Origin: Pseudonocardia sp.
Lineage (GTDB): Bacteria; Actinomycetota; Actinomycetes; Mycobacteriales; Pseudonocardiaceae
Assembly (NCBI RefSeq): GCF_025465255.1
Contig: NZ_JAODNI010000164.1
Location: 1 to 64,000 of the forward strand
Length of the DNA: 64,000 nucleotides
Reading direction: 5' to 3'
Positions 28,314-36,295 of the stretch are shown one piece after another (the first letter of the stretch is position 1; each line of letters starts with the position of its first letter). Both the position numbers and the translations under genes were made by a program. Below the pieces are notes generated by a model. The model was given only the letters and a program-made list of their open reading frames with translations. It was not told the DNA's origin and made no database searches.

Positions 28314-29147
28314 CCGTACGCGGGTCCGCGCGGGTGGGCCCGGAGCGCCACGCAGCCCGGTGACCAAACCCTGCACGATCACCGGGCCCAGGTCACGGCC
28401 GCGGCGGGCCAGCCACGGGGTCCCCCGTACCAGCAGCCAGGCCGCCCGGTCGAACGCGCTCACCGCACGGCCGCCCGCGCACTGCGTGCCGACCGGGAAC
28501 GGGACGCCGAACCCGGCCCCGACGAGCAGCGCCGCCACCCCGCCGGCGAGCAACCGGTGCCCGAGTTCGGACGGGTGCAGCCGGTCGATGCTCCACGCGT
28601 CCCGCTCGTAGCCGCCGGGGAGCGCGTGCGCGTCGAGGACCTGGACGCCGTCGAGCCCGGCGACCGCGCGGTCGATCGCCGCGTTGAGCGCCTCGATCCG
28701 GAGACGCAGCGCCCGCCGGAGCGGGCCGGGCAGCGGGAACACCCGCGTGTGGTCGTGGAACCGCAGGACGACGACGTGCGCCCCCGCCGCCCGTAACGTG
28801 CGCACCGTCGCGGCGCAGTCCCGGCCGACGTCCTCGGCGTCGAAGTCGGAGCGGAGCGTGTCGTTCATCCCCGCGCACAGCACCGCGGCGTCCGGCGCGC
28901 AGCGGGCGGCGGGGTCGAGCTGGTCGCGGCGGACGTCGGCCATCCGGGCGCCGGTGCGGGCGGTGCTGACGAGGGTGACGTCCCCGGGCCCGCCGAGGGC
29001 GTCCCGCAGGAGGACGGCGAAGCCGCGCCAGCGGCCGTCGGGCAGAGGGTCACCGAGCCCGGCGGCGGTGGAGTCGCCGAGCACCGCGAGGGTGCGGACG
29101 GGCGACGGGTGGGAGGGACGGACGGGGACGGTGAGCGTCTCGGTCAC
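28143..29147 (-). CDS. SGNH/GDSL hydrolase
   Basis: Up to 334 aa. The GDSL block is LAVLGDSTAAGLGDP (Ser about 27), with the oxyanion Gly in STARTGARM, GMNDTL as the N block and the catalytic SIDRLHPSELGHR with Asp and His. The fold is complete by about residue 265. The last 65 residues are low-complexity Ala/Gly/Arg and lie antisense to the small Cys-rich gene, so the true protein may in effect end earlier or the tail may be non-functional. Probably an esterase/lipase; no signal peptide is seen. Confidence 0.82.
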   Translation of the reverse strand: MTETLTVPVRPSHPSPVRTLAVLGDSTAAGLGDPLPDGRWRGFAVLLRDALGGPGDVTLVSTARTGARMADVRRDQLDPAARCAPDAAVLCAGMNDTLRSDFDAEDVGRDCAATVRTLRAAGAHVVVLRFHDHTRVFPLPGPLRRALRLRIEALNAAIDRAVAGLDGVQVLDAHALPGGYERDAWSIDRLHPSELGHRLLAGGVAALLVGAGFGVPFPVGTQCAGGRAVSAFDRAAWLLVRGTPWLARRGRDLGPVIVQGLVTGLRGAPGPPARTRVRLRAHGVGGAGRHLAGLDLEQGVPGAGAAQPADRAARAVVAAPLQSARVGGGPGAGT

Positions 29148-29228
29148 GCTCGCAGGATCTCCCGGCGAGACCGCCCGCCGGGTGTGCGCGGAGTGACGGC
29201 GCGTGGACCGGCCGTGGAACGTTGCGGC

Positions 29229-30422
29229 TCAGCCGGCGGCGCGGAAGGCCGGGTACAGCGGCAGGTCGGGCGGGGTGTCGGTGAACCGCGCGGCGAGCGC
29301 GGTGAGGATCGCCTCGGCGAGCTTCGCTGTGCCGGGGCGGCCCGCGGTGTCCGCCTGCTCGCCGACGCGCCGCCAGTAGCCCCCCAACGCGGAGCTGATC
29401 CGTGGGGACCGGCTCGGGTCGGGCCCGGCGAAGGTGTCCTTCTCCCGGATCCGGGGCAGCAGCCACCAGGTGCACAGCCAGACCCAGAGCAGCTGGGCGT
29501 CCCTCAGCCGCTCGTCGAGCAGCTCCGGGTCGTCCAGGTCCGGCCAGACGGCGGCGATCTCGTTCCGCCAGGCCTCGAGCATCGCCTCGGACATCCCGGG
29601 GGGCAGCGCGAAGCTGGACTCACAGCCCGGGAACGGGACGCGGAAGTACGCGGCGTCCAGCGCGACGTCCCGGAAGCAGCCCCACTCGAAGTCCACGAAC
29701 CGCACGCCGCGGCTGGTGACGAGGTTGTTGTCCGGGCAGGTGTCCGACGGGCTGAACGCCCGGTAGCGAGTCCCCCCGAGCAGCCGGGTGGTCTCGTGCA
29801 CCTCGTGCTCGGCCGCGAGCGGCGTGTCGACGCCGAGGACCTCCTTCAGCAGCCCGGGCAGGCCCGCGAAGGCCTTGTCCGCCTGGTCCGCGATCGGGTC
29901 CCGGCGGGTCCGCTCGCCCTGCCGGCGCAGCAGCGCCTCGAAGTCCCCCTCCCGCCCTGCCGTGGCCGCTTGCATCCGCCCGACGGCGCGGGCCCAGCTC
30001 AGCAGGCACCGTTGCGCGGTCGCGGCGTCGGGGGAGAACAGCTTGTCCGCCAGCGTGGAGCTGCGGCCGAGGTCCTCCAGGACCAGCAGCCGCGCCGTCG
30101 GGTCGTGCGCGATGATCACCGGGCTCGGCCGCGCGTCCGCGGGCAGCGCGGTGAACAGCTGACAGCTCGCGACCTCGTAGTGGAACGGGTCCGGCCGGTC
30201 CGCCGCCGGCTCGCCGAGGTAGTGCTTCACGACGAGGGTGCGCGGCAGCGAGAACGGGTTGCGGGCGACCCGGGCCCGCGCGACGACAGACCGCTCACTG
30301 CCGCCGAGGTCCTCCGGGTCCGCGAGGACGACGGTGGCCCCGGCGCGCCTCGTCAGGAGACGCTCCGCTGCAGCCAGCGCGGCGAGCACCGGCCTGGGGA
30401 AACCAGCCAGGTCACCAGACAT
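29229..30422 (-). CDS. Aminoglycoside phosphotransferase-fold kinase
   Basis: 397 aa protein-kinase-like enzyme. Nucleotide-binding Lys is in TLVVKHYLG, hinge LLVLEDLG, catalytic-loop analogue SPSDTCPDNNL (Asp and Asn-Asn in place of the usual HGDLHPGN) and FVDFEWG for the metal Asp. Families of this type phosphorylate small alcohols or act in resistance; the substrate is unknown. It lies downstream of aspS on the same strand with 178 bases between. Confidence 0.75.
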   Translation of the reverse strand: MSGDLAGFPRPVLAALAAAERLLTRRAGATVVLADPEDLGGSERSVVARARVARNPFSLPRTLVVKHYLGEPAADRPDPFHYEVASCQLFTALPADARPSPVIIAHDPTARLLVLEDLGRSSTLADKLFSPDAATAQRCLLSWARAVGRMQAATAGREGDFEALLRRQGERTRRDPIADQADKAFAGLPGLLKEVLGVDTPLAAEHEVHETTRLLGGTRYRAFSPSDTCPDNNLVTSRGVRFVDFEWGCFRDVALDAAYFRVPFPGCESSFALPPGMSEAMLEAWRNEIAAVWPDLDDPELLDERLRDAQLLWVWLCTWWLLPRIREKDTFAGPDPSRSPRISSALGGYWRRVGEQADTAGRPGTAKLAEAILTALAARFTDTPPDLPLYPAFRAAG

Positions 30423-30600
30423 CGCAGGGAACCTTACCCGGAGGAGCGGTCGGCCACGCCCCCACCGCGGACGGACCCGCCGCGCGAGCAGCAGACCGAG
30501 CGCGGCGCGTCGAGCAAGGCCACCAGCTCGTCCGTCGTGGCGGGCGGGGAGGTCACCCGGAGCAGGGCGCCATCCCCCCGGACCGGACGACGGCGGGGCC

Positions 30601-32439
30601 TCAGGCTCCGCCGCCCTCGGTGTCCGCCTTCGCGGCCGCGGTGGCCGGGTCCGTCCCGGCGGGCGCCGGGGCGGGCTTCGGCGGGACCCAGTCCACGCCC
30701 GCCTCCTTGCGCTGCTCCGGCGTGATCGGCGCGGGCGCCCCGGTCAGCGGGTCGTAGCCGCCGCCGGTCTTCGGGAAGGCGATGACCTCCCGGATCGAGT
30801 CCATCCCCGCGAGCAGCGCGGTGATCCGGTCCCAGCCGAAGGCGATGCCGCCGTGCGGGGGCGGGCCGTAGGCGAAGGCGTCGAGGAGGAAGCCGAACTT
30901 CTCCTGCGCCTCCTCCTCGCTCAGGCCCATGATCTCGAAGACGCGCTTCTGCACTTCCGCGCGGTGGATACGGATCGACCCGCCGCCGATCTCGTTGCCG
31001 TTGCAGACGATGTCGTAGGCGTAGGCCAGGGCGTTGCCGGGGTCCGACTCGAACTTGTCGATCCAGTCCGGGGTCGGCGAGGTGAAGGCGTGGTGCAGCG
31101 CCGTCCACTTGCCGTGCCCGACGGCCACGTCGTCCGTCTCGTCCGCGGACTCGAACAGCGGGAAGTCGACGACCCAGACGAAGGACCAGGCGTTCTCGTC
31201 GATGGCACCGATCCGGCGGGCGATCTCCTGGCGGGCGGCGCCGAGCAGCGTCCGGGCCTCGTTCGGCCGGCCGGCCGCGAAGAAGATGGCGTCGCCCGGC
31301 TTCGCGCCGACGGCCGCGGGCAGCCCCGCCCGCTCGGACTCGGACAGGTTCTTGGTGACCGGGCCCTTCTCCGAGACGGTCCCGTCCTCGTCCACCAGCA
31401 CGTACGCGAGCCCGCGGGCGCCGCGCTGCTTCGCCCACTCCTGCCACGCGTCGAGCTGCTTGCGGGGCTGGCTCGCCCCGCCCGGCATCACGACGGCGCC
31501 GACGTAGGGGTTCTGGAACACCCGGAACCCGGTGCCCGAGAAGTACGACGTGAGCTCGGTGAGCTCGATGTCGAAGCGCAGGTCAGGCTTGTCCGAGCCG
31601 TAGCGGTCCATCGCCTCGGCGTAGCTGATCCGCCGGATCGGGCGCGGGATCTCGTGGTCCACGAGCTTCCACAGCGAGGCGAGGATCTCCTCTGCGAGCG
31701 CGAGCACGTCGTCCTGCTCGACGAAGCTCATCTCGATGTCCAGCTGGGTGAACTCCGGCTGGCGGTCCGCGCGGAAGTCCTCGTCCCGGTAGCAGCGGGC
31801 GATCTGGTAGTACCGCTCCATGCCGCCGACCATCAGGAGCTGCTTGAACAGCTGCGGGCTCTGCGGCAACGCGTACCAGGAGCCGGGCCGCAGGCGGGCG
31901 GGGACCAGGAAGTCCCGCGCGCCCTCGGGGGTCGAGCGGGTGAGCGTCGGGGTCTCGATCTCGACGAAGTCCCGCTCGTCCAGCACCGAGCGCGCGGCGC
32001 GGTTCACCGCGCTGCGCAGCCTCATCGCCGAGGCCGGGCCCGAGCGGCGCAGGTCGAGGTAGCGGTACTTGAGCCGGATCTCCTCACCGACCTCGACGTC
32101 CCCCTCGATCGGGAACGGCAGCGGCGCCGACTCGGAGAGGACCGTCAGGTCGGTCACCGTGACCTCGATGGCGCCGGTGGCCAGCTCGGGGTTCTCGTTG
32201 CCGGCCGGGCGCCGGACGACCTCGCCGGTCACCTGGACACAGAACTCGGAACGCAGCCGGTGGGCCCGCTCCGCCATCTCGCCCTCGCGGAAGACGACCT
32301 GGGCGGAACCGGAAGCGTCCCGCAGGTCGATGAAGATGACGCCGCCGTGATCGCGGCGCCGGGCCACCCATCCGGCGAGGGTCACGGTCTGGCCGGCATG
32401 CTCGGCACGCAGGGTGCCGACAGGGTGGGAACGCATCAC
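30601..32439 (-). CDS. aspS: Aspartyl-tRNA synthetase
   Basis: Class IIb synthetase of 612 aa with an N-terminal OB anticodon domain (about 1-110), motif 1, motif 2 ([15 protein letters not shown]) and motif 3 (GIAFGWDRI), plus the bacterial GAD insertion. A Pro/Ala-rich tail of about 35 residues after the core is lineage-specific. Whether it is discriminating, or also makes Asp-tRNA-Asn for GatCAB, cannot be decided here. Start at ATG 32439, six bases after the C-rich upstream region. Confidence 0.97.
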   Translation of the reverse strand: MMRSHPVGTLRAEHAGQTVTLAGWVARRRDHGGVIFIDLRDASGSAQVVFREGEMAERAHRLRSEFCVQVTGEVVRRPAGNENPELATGAIEVTVTDLTVLSESAPLPFPIEGDVEVGEEIRLKYRYLDLRRSGPASAMRLRSAVNRAARSVLDERDFVEIETPTLTRSTPEGARDFLVPARLRPGSWYALPQSPQLFKQLLMVGGMERYYQIARCYRDEDFRADRQPEFTQLDIEMSFVEQDDVLALAEEILASLWKLVDHEIPRPIRRISYAEAMDRYGSDKPDLRFDIELTELTSYFSGTGFRVFQNPYVGAVVMPGGASQPRKQLDAWQEWAKQRGARGLAYVLVDEDGTVSEKGPVTKNLSESERAGLPAAVGAKPGDAIFFAAGRPNEARTLLGAARQEIARRIGAIDENAWSFVWVVDFPLFESADETDDVAVGHGKWTALHHAFTSPTPDWIDKFESDPGNALAYAYDIVCNGNEIGGGSIRIHRAEVQKRVFEIMGLSEEEAQEKFGFLLDAFAYGPPPHGGIAFGWDRITALLAGMDSIREVIAFPKTGGGYDPLTGAPAPITPEQRKEAGVDWVPPKPAPAPAGTDPATAAAKADTEGGGA

Positions 32440-32511
32440 GAGGGAACAGGCTATCCGGGTACCACCCGGGGTCCGCCAGCAGGTTTGGCTCCGGTGATCC
32501 GGCCCCGGGCG

Positions 32512-34542
32512 TCACAGGAGCGTCAGCTGCTCGGGGCGGGGCTCGGGGCTCTCCGGAGCGCCGTTTCCCGCCTGGTCCCGCAGTGTTCGACTCCTCAGTG
32601 TCGTGACCGCGCCCGTGAGCCCGTGCCGGCGCAGCAGCGGCGCCACCCGCTCGCCCAGCGCCTTCCGGTAGGCCGGGTCGACGTACGCGCCGCGCCGGTA
32701 GAGCCGCTCGTAGCGCGGCACGAGCGCCGGATACTCCCGCACCAGCCATGCCATGAACCACTCCCGCGTGCCCGGACGGAGGTGCAGGGCCAACACGCTC
32801 GCGCCGGTGGCGCCCGCCGCCTCGATCCGGCCGAGCACCGCGTCGAGCGCCTCGGGTGAGTCCGTGAGGTGCGGCAGCACCGGAGCGACCATGACCCCGC
32901 AGCTCAGGCCCGCGTCCGTGATCCGGCGGACGAGGTCCAGCCGCGCCTCCGGGGACGGCGTGCCGGGTTCCAGGTGCGACTGCAGCCCGCGGTCCAACAG
33001 CGCGATCGACACCCCGAGCCCGACAGGCACGTCCCGCGCCGCGGCGGTGAGCTCCGGCAGGTCGCGGCTGAGCACCGTCCCCTTGGTGAGCACGGAGAAC
33101 GGCGTCCCGGAGCCGGCGAGCGCCCGGATGATGCCGGGCATCAGCCGGTAGCGTCCTTCGGCGCGCTGGTACGGGTCCGTGTTGGTGCCCAGGGCGACCG
33201 GCTCGCGCTGCCAGCGCGGCGCGGTCAGCTCGCGTTCGAGCACCCGGGCCACGTTGACCTTCACGACGATCTGGCTGTCGAAATCCTTGCCCGCGTCCAG
33301 GTCCAGGTAGGTGTGGGTGTTGCGGGCGAAGCAGTTGTGGCTGACCACGCCGTCGGCGACGAAGTCCCCGGTGCCGGTGGTGATGTCGTACATGGGCATC
33401 TCGACGTCCAGCCGCTCGACGGACACGACCTCCTGCCCGCCCTCCGGCGGCTGCTCCAGCAGCGCGCCGTCGAGGTCTCGCAGGCGGGCCACCGCCGGGT
33501 CCACGGTGCGGATCAGCCGCAGGTGCTCCGCCGCCCCGCCGAGCAGCCGCAGGGACCGCCCGCCCCGCACCGGGCCGGCCTCCACCCCCACCCGGAAGCC
33601 CAGGCGCCGCAACGCGTCCGCCGCGCGGCGCATCAGCAGGCCGTCCGCCGTGACGATCCGCAGCGCTCCCCCGGACACCTCGCCCGCGGCGTCGAGCACC
33701 CCGGCGACGAACCCCTCGGACCAGGCGACGCACGGCGCGTCCGGCCAGCCGACGACGCGCGACAGGGCCGGCCGCACCGCCTGCGCCCCGGCCCCCACCG
33801 GCGCGCGGTCCCGCAGGCCCGCGATGAGGTGGTGCGCCCGCCCGAGGGCCTCCAGCTCCAGCCAGTCCGACGGGAACGCCTCCCCCGGAGCCGTCCGCCC
33901 CGGAGCGCCCTCCGCGCGGACCAGGCCGCACAGGTAGCCGTCGCGATACGGGCCGCGCTCGCGCCGCTCCCCGCATCCCGCGCCGACGGCCGCCGCGCCC
34001 GGCCCACGCAGGACGCTCCCCTGCCGCAGGTGCGGGCGGCGGCCGCTGCGGCACCAGCCCGGCGCGACGTGCCGCCAGCCCCGGTCCGTGAGGAAGCGGT
34101 GCTCGCCGCTGGTGACCAGCCGCGTCCCGTCCGCCAGCATGACCCGGTAGGCCGGCCGCCGGGTGGACCAGTGGGCGAGCACGCTCGTCCGCACGTAGAA
34201 CCGGCGCCCGTCCGGCCCGGCGGGACGGGTGCCGAGCACCGCGTCGCCTTCCCGGAGCTCGGCGATCGGCCGGGTGCTGCCGTCCGCGAGCAGGACGCGG
34301 GTGTCCCCGGAGAGGCAGTAGACGCACGCGTGGGAGCAGCCGCGGTACGGGTTGACGGTCCAGGAGAACGGCATCGGCGACGACCCGGGAACCCGGTTCA
34401 ACGCGGACTTGGCCTCCACCTCGTGGAACACCGTGCCGGCGAACTCGGGCGTGCGGACGGAGCGCAGGAGGCCGCGCAGGCCCGGCAGCGCCGCGTCGTC
34501 GCCGATCCCGTCGTCCAGTACCTGCTGTCCGCTCCATCGCAC
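32512..34542 (-). CDS. Rv2578c family radical SAM protein, intein-containing
   Basis: 676 aa precursor. The extein parts (1-75 and 404-676) match the Rv2578c family: MRWSGQQ, KSALNRVPGSSPMPF, WTVNPYRGCSHACVY and then CFARNTHTYLDLDAGKDFD and ALGTNTDPYQRAEGRY. After splicing, C69, C73 and C404 reconstitute the CX3CX2C motif that holds the 4Fe-4S cluster, so the unspliced protein should be unable to assemble it. The family is related to SplB-like radical SAM enzymes, but its reaction is unknown. A LexA box lies 9-24 bases upstream of the GTG start. It is divergent from gntK. Confidence 0.9.
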   Translation of the reverse strand: MRWSGQQVLDDGIGDDAALPGLRGLLRSVRTPEFAGTVFHEVEAKSALNRVPGSSPMPFSWTVNPYRGCSHACVYCLSGDTRVLLADGSTRPIAELREGDAVLGTRPAGPDGRRFYVRTSVLAHWSTRRPAYRVMLADGTRLVTSGEHRFLTDRGWRHVAPGWCRSGRRPHLRQGSVLRGPGAAAVGAGCGERRERGPYRDGYLCGLVRAEGAPGRTAPGEAFPSDWLELEALGRAHHLIAGLRDRAPVGAGAQAVRPALSRVVGWPDAPCVAWSEGFVAGVLDAAGEVSGGALRIVTADGLLMRRAADALRRLGFRVGVEAGPVRGGRSLRLLGGAAEHLRLIRTVDPAVARLRDLDGALLEQPPEGGQEVVSVERLDVEMPMYDITTGTGDFVADGVVSHNCFARNTHTYLDLDAGKDFDSQIVVKVNVARVLERELTAPRWQREPVALGTNTDPYQRAEGRYRLMPGIIRALAGSGTPFSVLTKGTVLSRDLPELTAAARDVPVGLGVSIALLDRGLQSHLEPGTPSPEARLDLVRRITDAGLSCGVMVAPVLPHLTDSPEALDAVLGRIEAAGATGASVLALHLRPGTREWFMAWLVREYPALVPRYERLYRRGAYVDPAYRKALGERVAPLLRRHGLTGAVTTLRSRTLRDQAGNGAPESPEPRPEQLTLL
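33334..34317 (-). mobile_element. Intein in the radical SAM protein (328 aa)
   Basis: Residues C76 to N403 of the host. Block A is CLSGDTRVLLADGS with Cys1, block B is VTSGEHRFLTDRGW, block F is YDITTGTGDFVADGV and block G is VVSHN followed by host Cys404 as the +1 nucleophile. Between them is a LAGLIDADG endonuclease region with LCGLVRAEG (204-212, catalytic-position Glu211) and VAGVLDAAG (279-287). The second motif has Ala286 where an acidic residue is expected, suggesting a dead or dying homing nuclease while splicing residues stay intact. Insertion right at a catalytic Cys is typical of inteins. Confidence 0.92.
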
Positions 34543-34550
34543 CCCGCTAT

Positions 34551-34566
34551 TCGAACATACATTCGA
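34551..34566. promoter_or_regulatory. LexA (SOS) box upstream of the radical SAM gene
   Basis: TCGAACATACATTCGA differs by one base from the actinobacterial SOS consensus TCGAAC-N4-GTTCGA. It lies 9-24 bases before the GTG of the Rv2578c-type gene, a position where LexA would block its transcription. The M. tuberculosis orthologue is known to belong to the LexA regulon. It could also touch the gntK promoter 69 bases the other way. Confidence 0.75.
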
Positions 34567-34634
34567 TCGTAGCGCCAGACCTTGATCGCCCGCAGGGTGA
34601 GCGGCGCTTCGGACGATGTCGGAAGCTGGAAGTC

Positions 34635-35180
34635 ATGACCGCAGCACCGAGCACCACGACCTTGATCGTGATGGGGGTCTCCGGGGTGGGGAAGACCACG
34701 GTCGCGGCGGAGCTCGTGCGCCGCACCGGCTGGGCGTTCGCCGAGGGGGACGAGCTCCATCCCGAGGCCAACCGGCAGAAGATGGCCGCCGGCCACCCGC
34801 TGATCGACGAGGACCGGTGGCCGTGGCTGCACCGGGTCGCCGAGTGGATCGGTGAGCAGGAGGCGGCGGGGCGCGACGCGGTGCTGACCTGCTCGGCGCT
34901 GCGCCGCCCGTACCGGGACATCCTGACCGACGGGCACCCGTCGGTCCGGTTCGTCCATCTCGTCGCGTCGCAGGACGCGCTGCGGGACCGGCTCGAACAC
35001 CGCACCGGCCACTACATGCCCGCGTCCCTGCTGGGCAGCCAGCTCGCGACCCTCGAACCGCTCGAGGCCGGTGAGCCGGGGATCGAGGTCGGCGCCGAGC
35101 ACGACGTCGCCGCCGTGGTGGACGAGGCCGCCGAGGCCCTCGCCGCGCACGGCGTCGCCCTCCCGAGGGCCGCGTCGTGA
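34635..35180 (+). CDS. gntK: Gluconokinase
   Basis: Phosphorylates D-gluconate to 6-phosphogluconate. The 181 aa protein has Walker A GVSGVGKTT (about 14-22), EGDELHPEANRQKMAAGHPL (substrate and lid region), CSALRRPYRDIL and GHYMPASLLGSQLATLEPLE near the end. The length is typical of GntK family kinases. It overlaps the broken gntP permease by four bases, so the operon's own uptake system is lost. Confidence 0.94.
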   Translation: MTAAPSTTTLIVMGVSGVGKTTVAAELVRRTGWAFAEGDELHPEANRQKMAAGHPLIDEDRWPWLHRVAEWIGEQEAAGRDAVLTCSALRRPYRDILTDGHPSVRFVHLVASQDALRDRLEHRTGHYMPASLLGSQLATLEPLEAGEPGIEVGAEHDVAAVVDEAAEALAAHGVALPRAAS

Positions 35181-36240
35181 CCGCCCTGGTCCTGACCCAG
35201 GCCCCGCCGGCCACCCCGGCGGTCGGGAGCACGCAGCTCGTCGTCGCGGCGCTCCTCGGGATCGCCGTCATCGTGCTGTTGATCACCTAGCTGGACGTCC
35301 ACCCGTTCCTCGCGCTGATCGCCGGCGCCGCCGTGCTCGGCCGCTCGTGGCGCTGGTGGCGCGGCGGCTGCGGCTGCCGATCGTCGCGGTGGGGATCCCG
35401 GCACTCGCGGGGCTGTCGGTGCTGCACGGGCTCGTCCCGCCCCACCCGGGCCCGCTGGTCGCGATCGACGCGCTGGGGGCGAACCTGGGCCTGACCCTGC
35501 TGTTCGGCCTGGCCACCGCGATCCCGACGGTGCTCGTCGCCGGTCCGCTGTTCGCGAAGCTCGCCGTGCGGTGGGTGCCGGTGACGGCGCCCGACGTCGC
35601 ACCGGACGGGAAGGCGGACGTGCCGGCCGAGGCACCCGAGGAGCAGCGGCGGGGCCGGGTCGGCGTCGGTGCGGCGGTGGTCGTCGTCCTCGTCCCGGTC
35701 GTCCTGATGCTGATCCGCGCCGTCGCCGAGGTGACCCTGCCGGACGGCGACGGCGTGCGGTCCGCCCTGGAGGTGGCGGGCGAGCCGATCGTCGCGCTGC
35801 TCGTCGGCGTGGTCACGGCGATCGTCCTGCTCGGCCTGCCGGCCGGGATGGACCGGCACGAGCTCTCCCGGTCGATCGGCGGCTCGCTGCCGCCGATCGC
35901 GGGGATCCTGCTGATCGTCGGCGCCGGTAGCGGCTTCAAGCAGACCTGATCGACGCCGGATCCGCGTCGCGACCGGCTCGGCCACCGTGGCCACGATCAC
36001 CGCCGCCGGGATCGTGGCTCCGCTCGCCGCGGGACTGGATGCACCGACCGTCGCCCTGCTGGCGCTCGCCGTCGGGGCGGGCTCGCTGTTCTTCTCCCAC
36101 GTCAACGACGCCGGGTTCTGGCTGGTGAAGGAGTACTTCGGGCAGACGATCAAGAGCTGGTCGATGATGGAGACGTCATCTCGGTGGTGGGACTGCTGGT
36201 GGTCCTGCTGCTCTCGGTGATCGTCCGAGCCGGAAAGTGA
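35177..36240 (+). pseudogene. gntP: Decayed GntP-family gluconate permease
   Basis: Four protein segments in shifting frames match one GntP transporter. The 5' part starts at GTG 35177 and reads LLGIAVIVLLIT, then hits TAG at 35288, then continues LDVHPFLALIAGAAVLG. After about 35340 the frame changes and a large internal region is missing, resuming at LVARRLRLP...GIPALAGLSVLHGLVPPHPGPLV and ending GILLIVGAGSGFKQT with TGA at 35947. Another deletion and frame change precedes RVATGSATVATITAAG...FSHVNDAGFWLVKEYFG. A last shift precedes VISVVGLLVVLLL. A functional transporter cannot be made. Confidence 0.85.
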
Positions 36241-36295
36241 CACGACCGGGTGAAGCGGTGCCACGCCTCCGTGACGGATTGGGCAGGATGGCGGC

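Noticed and set aside
30434-30600. Short minus-strand frame after aspS beginning GTG with TTDELVALLDAPRSV, reminiscent of a sirtuin N-terminus
   Set aside because: Only about 15 residues look familiar, the rest is Arg/Gly/Ser-rich and no ribosome binding site is seen. It is too little to call even a pseudogene.
32084-34537. Long open frames of hundreds of codons antisense to or out of frame with housekeeping genes
   Set aside because: These are shadows caused by very high GC content; they are Arg/Pro/Gly/Ala-rich, lack motifs and overlap well-identified genes.
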